A stretch of 64,000 nucleotides of DNA from Neptuniibacter sp. (lineage in GTDB: Bacteria; Pseudomonadota; Gammaproteobacteria; Pseudomonadales; Balneatricaceae): NCBI RefSeq assembly GCF_024231755.1, contig NZ_JAAEQH010000270.1:27670-91669 (forward strand), in the 5' to 3' direction. This document shows positions 63,105 to 64,000 of the stretch, piece by piece. The notes below the pieces were generated by a model. It was not told the DNA's origin and did no database searches. It was given only the letters and a program-made list of their open reading frames with translations. The position numbers and the translations under genes are program-made. Every line of letters begins with the position of its first letter. Within the stretch, counting starts at the first letter, position 1.

Positions 63105-63833
63105 TTAATTAACTGGCTTAATCTCGACCATGATGCCAAACAAAGGGTGGTCGATGTAATGCAGTTCTTTAGAGCGCATACGGCGCGCCTGTGTCTGGTT
63201 TACAGTAAGAATCTCTGGAATAAACAGATCCATTGTATTTTGAGGTAGGGTGCTAACTGCTCCACTGGCAGTTTGTGTTGTTGGCATAGCTTCAGCTTGT
63301 ACAGGTTCTGACATCGCTGTTTCTGTTTTTGTTGCCGCTTTCTTCTTGAGCAGGCTTGTTTCATCTGCGGTTAGGCGGCGACTGAAATACAGATCGGGTC
63401 GGAAGTGGAGATAGCGACCACGACCTACAGCGATATAGCCATCAAGTTCGTACATGCCGTTATCCATTATATCTCCGGCGGTGATACGAATAGGTTTAGG
63501 GCGTTGGGTTTCAGCTACAGGCTGCATCCAGCCCTGATGGTATAGCACTCGGTATTTTCCAGAGGAGCGGATTCTGTTTTTTTCATCATGTAGGCTTAAC
63601 AGGTTTTTAGGCAGTTTCTGGAATGAATCGATCTCGCCTTCGTTGACTGGTTTAAGTCGAATAGCAGATTTAGCAGGAATCTCATCGATTTCAGGCCAAT
63701 ATTCATCGGCAATAACTGAACTATCATTGTTGGCAAAGATGATGACCTCAACGGTGTACCACTCATTAGCCTGACCAATAGAGCTCAGGGCTAGTAGGGT
63801 AGGGATCAGTGCAATGCGAAACCATTTTTTCAT
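63105..63833 (-). CDS. CsiV family protein
   Basis: 242-residue CsiV (peptidoglycan-binding) family protein. Signal peptide MKKWFRIALIPTLLALSSIGQA, then EWYTVEVIIFANND, the family's opening. The middle is Ala/Thr/Pro-rich (about 165-200), and it ends LFGIMVEIKPVN. It is periplasmic or envelope-located. It overlaps the end of mfd by ATGA, so it is read through with mfd. Confidence 0.8.
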   Translation of the reverse strand: MKKWFRIALIPTLLALSSIGQANEWYTVEVIIFANNDSSVIADEYWPEIDEIPAKSAIRLKPVNEGEIDSFQKLPKNLLSLHDEKNRIRSSGKYRVLYHQGWMQPVAETQRPKPIRITAGDIMDNGMYELDGYIAVGRGRYLHFRPDLYFSRRLTADETSLLKKKAATKTETAMSEPVQAEAMPTTQTASGAVSTLPQNTMDLFIPEILTVNQTQARRMRSKELHYIDHPLFGIMVEIKPVN

Positions 63834-64000
63834 GATGTTTTAACGGCCAAGTCACTTAACAAGCTTTCTACAGCTTTGAAGCGATTCTCGGTTTTCTCCA
63901 TGTTGAGGCTGAAACGTAGTTTGTCTGCGCCTTCCAGTTTATATTTTTGTGGCTGATTTTGAACCATTTTTACTAAAGTGAGAGGATCAACTTTAGCGTC
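63830..64000 (-). CDS. mfd: Transcription-repair coupling factor Mfd, C-terminus (partial)
   Basis: The last 56 codons of a gene that continues beyond the window. DPLTLVKMVQNQPQKYKLEG..., then ADKLRFSLNMEKTENRF, match the TRCF C-terminal domain of Mfd. The stop codon overlaps the csiV start. Mfd displaces stalled RNA polymerase and recruits UvrA; only its end can be judged here. Confidence 0.8.
   Translation of the reverse strand, partial: DAKVDPLTLVKMVQNQPQKYKLEGADKLRFSLNMEKTENRFKAVESLLSDLAVKTS

Overview
The window looks like the chromosome of a marine, Pseudomonas-related gammaproteobacterium, probably an Oceanospirillales-type organism. That is inferred from gene order: mfd-csiV-hpt-mscS-nagZ-L,D-transpeptidase-psrA and DUF2069-wrbA-arsC/yihY are arrangements familiar from Pseudomonas and its marine relatives. 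The core genes are ordinary housekeeping genes. Two stretches are accessory DNA.

1-3386 is the tail of an integron gene-cassette array. It holds small, same-strand, mostly unrecognised genes separated by attC-like sites. In two cassettes the first bases are the exact complement of the start of the same cassette's own attC, as cassette logic requires. No integrase gene is in the window. 3387-9404 is core: a DUF1223 protein, a DUF5610-like protein, a KefB/C-like antiporter, a DUF2058 protein and the stress kinase SrkA.

9472-41709 is the main feature. The host topB gene (DNA topoisomerase III, with a consensus LexA box just before its start) is split after about codon 198. The two halves are separated by a 30.3 kb island, 10068-40377. 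The recombination point is the 5-bp sequence GTGCA, present once at each junction. Just inside the ends lie inverted repeats that would form a near-palindromic attP in the excised circle. The left end encodes four adjacent recombinase-type genes, three of which resemble the Gamma-Mobile-Trio (GmtZ, GmtX, GmtY). They are followed by a complete, diverged topB that presumably replaces the broken host copy. The cargo is anti-phage defence: a SEC-C/Sel1 protein; an operon of a small HTH protein, a MmeI-like DNA methyltransferase, an SF2 helicase and a GIY-YIG nuclease that I cannot match to a named system; Gabija (gajAB); a WYL/BrxR-type repressor with its palindromic operator; a complete Wadjet operon (jetABCD); and at the right end an XRE regulator divergent from an unrecognised 351-residue protein.

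41702-64000 is core again. It holds a DNA alkylation repair gene that overlaps the 3' end of topB and was presumably its operon partner, a HAD hydrolase, a LysR regulator, a DUF2157/DUF4401 membrane pair, a MazG-like pyrophosphohydrolase and a SufS-SufE fusion. Beyond these lie wrbA, arsC, a YihY/BN protein, acylphosphatase, an HDOD protein, nudC, an SCP2 protein, sohB, psrA, an L,D-transpeptidase, nagZ, an MscS channel, a degenerate-GGDEF/EAL protein, hpt, csiV and the last 56 codons of mfd.

How the parts work together: the recombinases move the island into a conserved site in topB, and the carried topB repairs the damage to the host. The cargo layers a modification/restriction-like module, a Toprim nuclease-helicase system and an anti-plasmid SMC complex, with local repressors (WYL and XRE) controlling at least the latter part.
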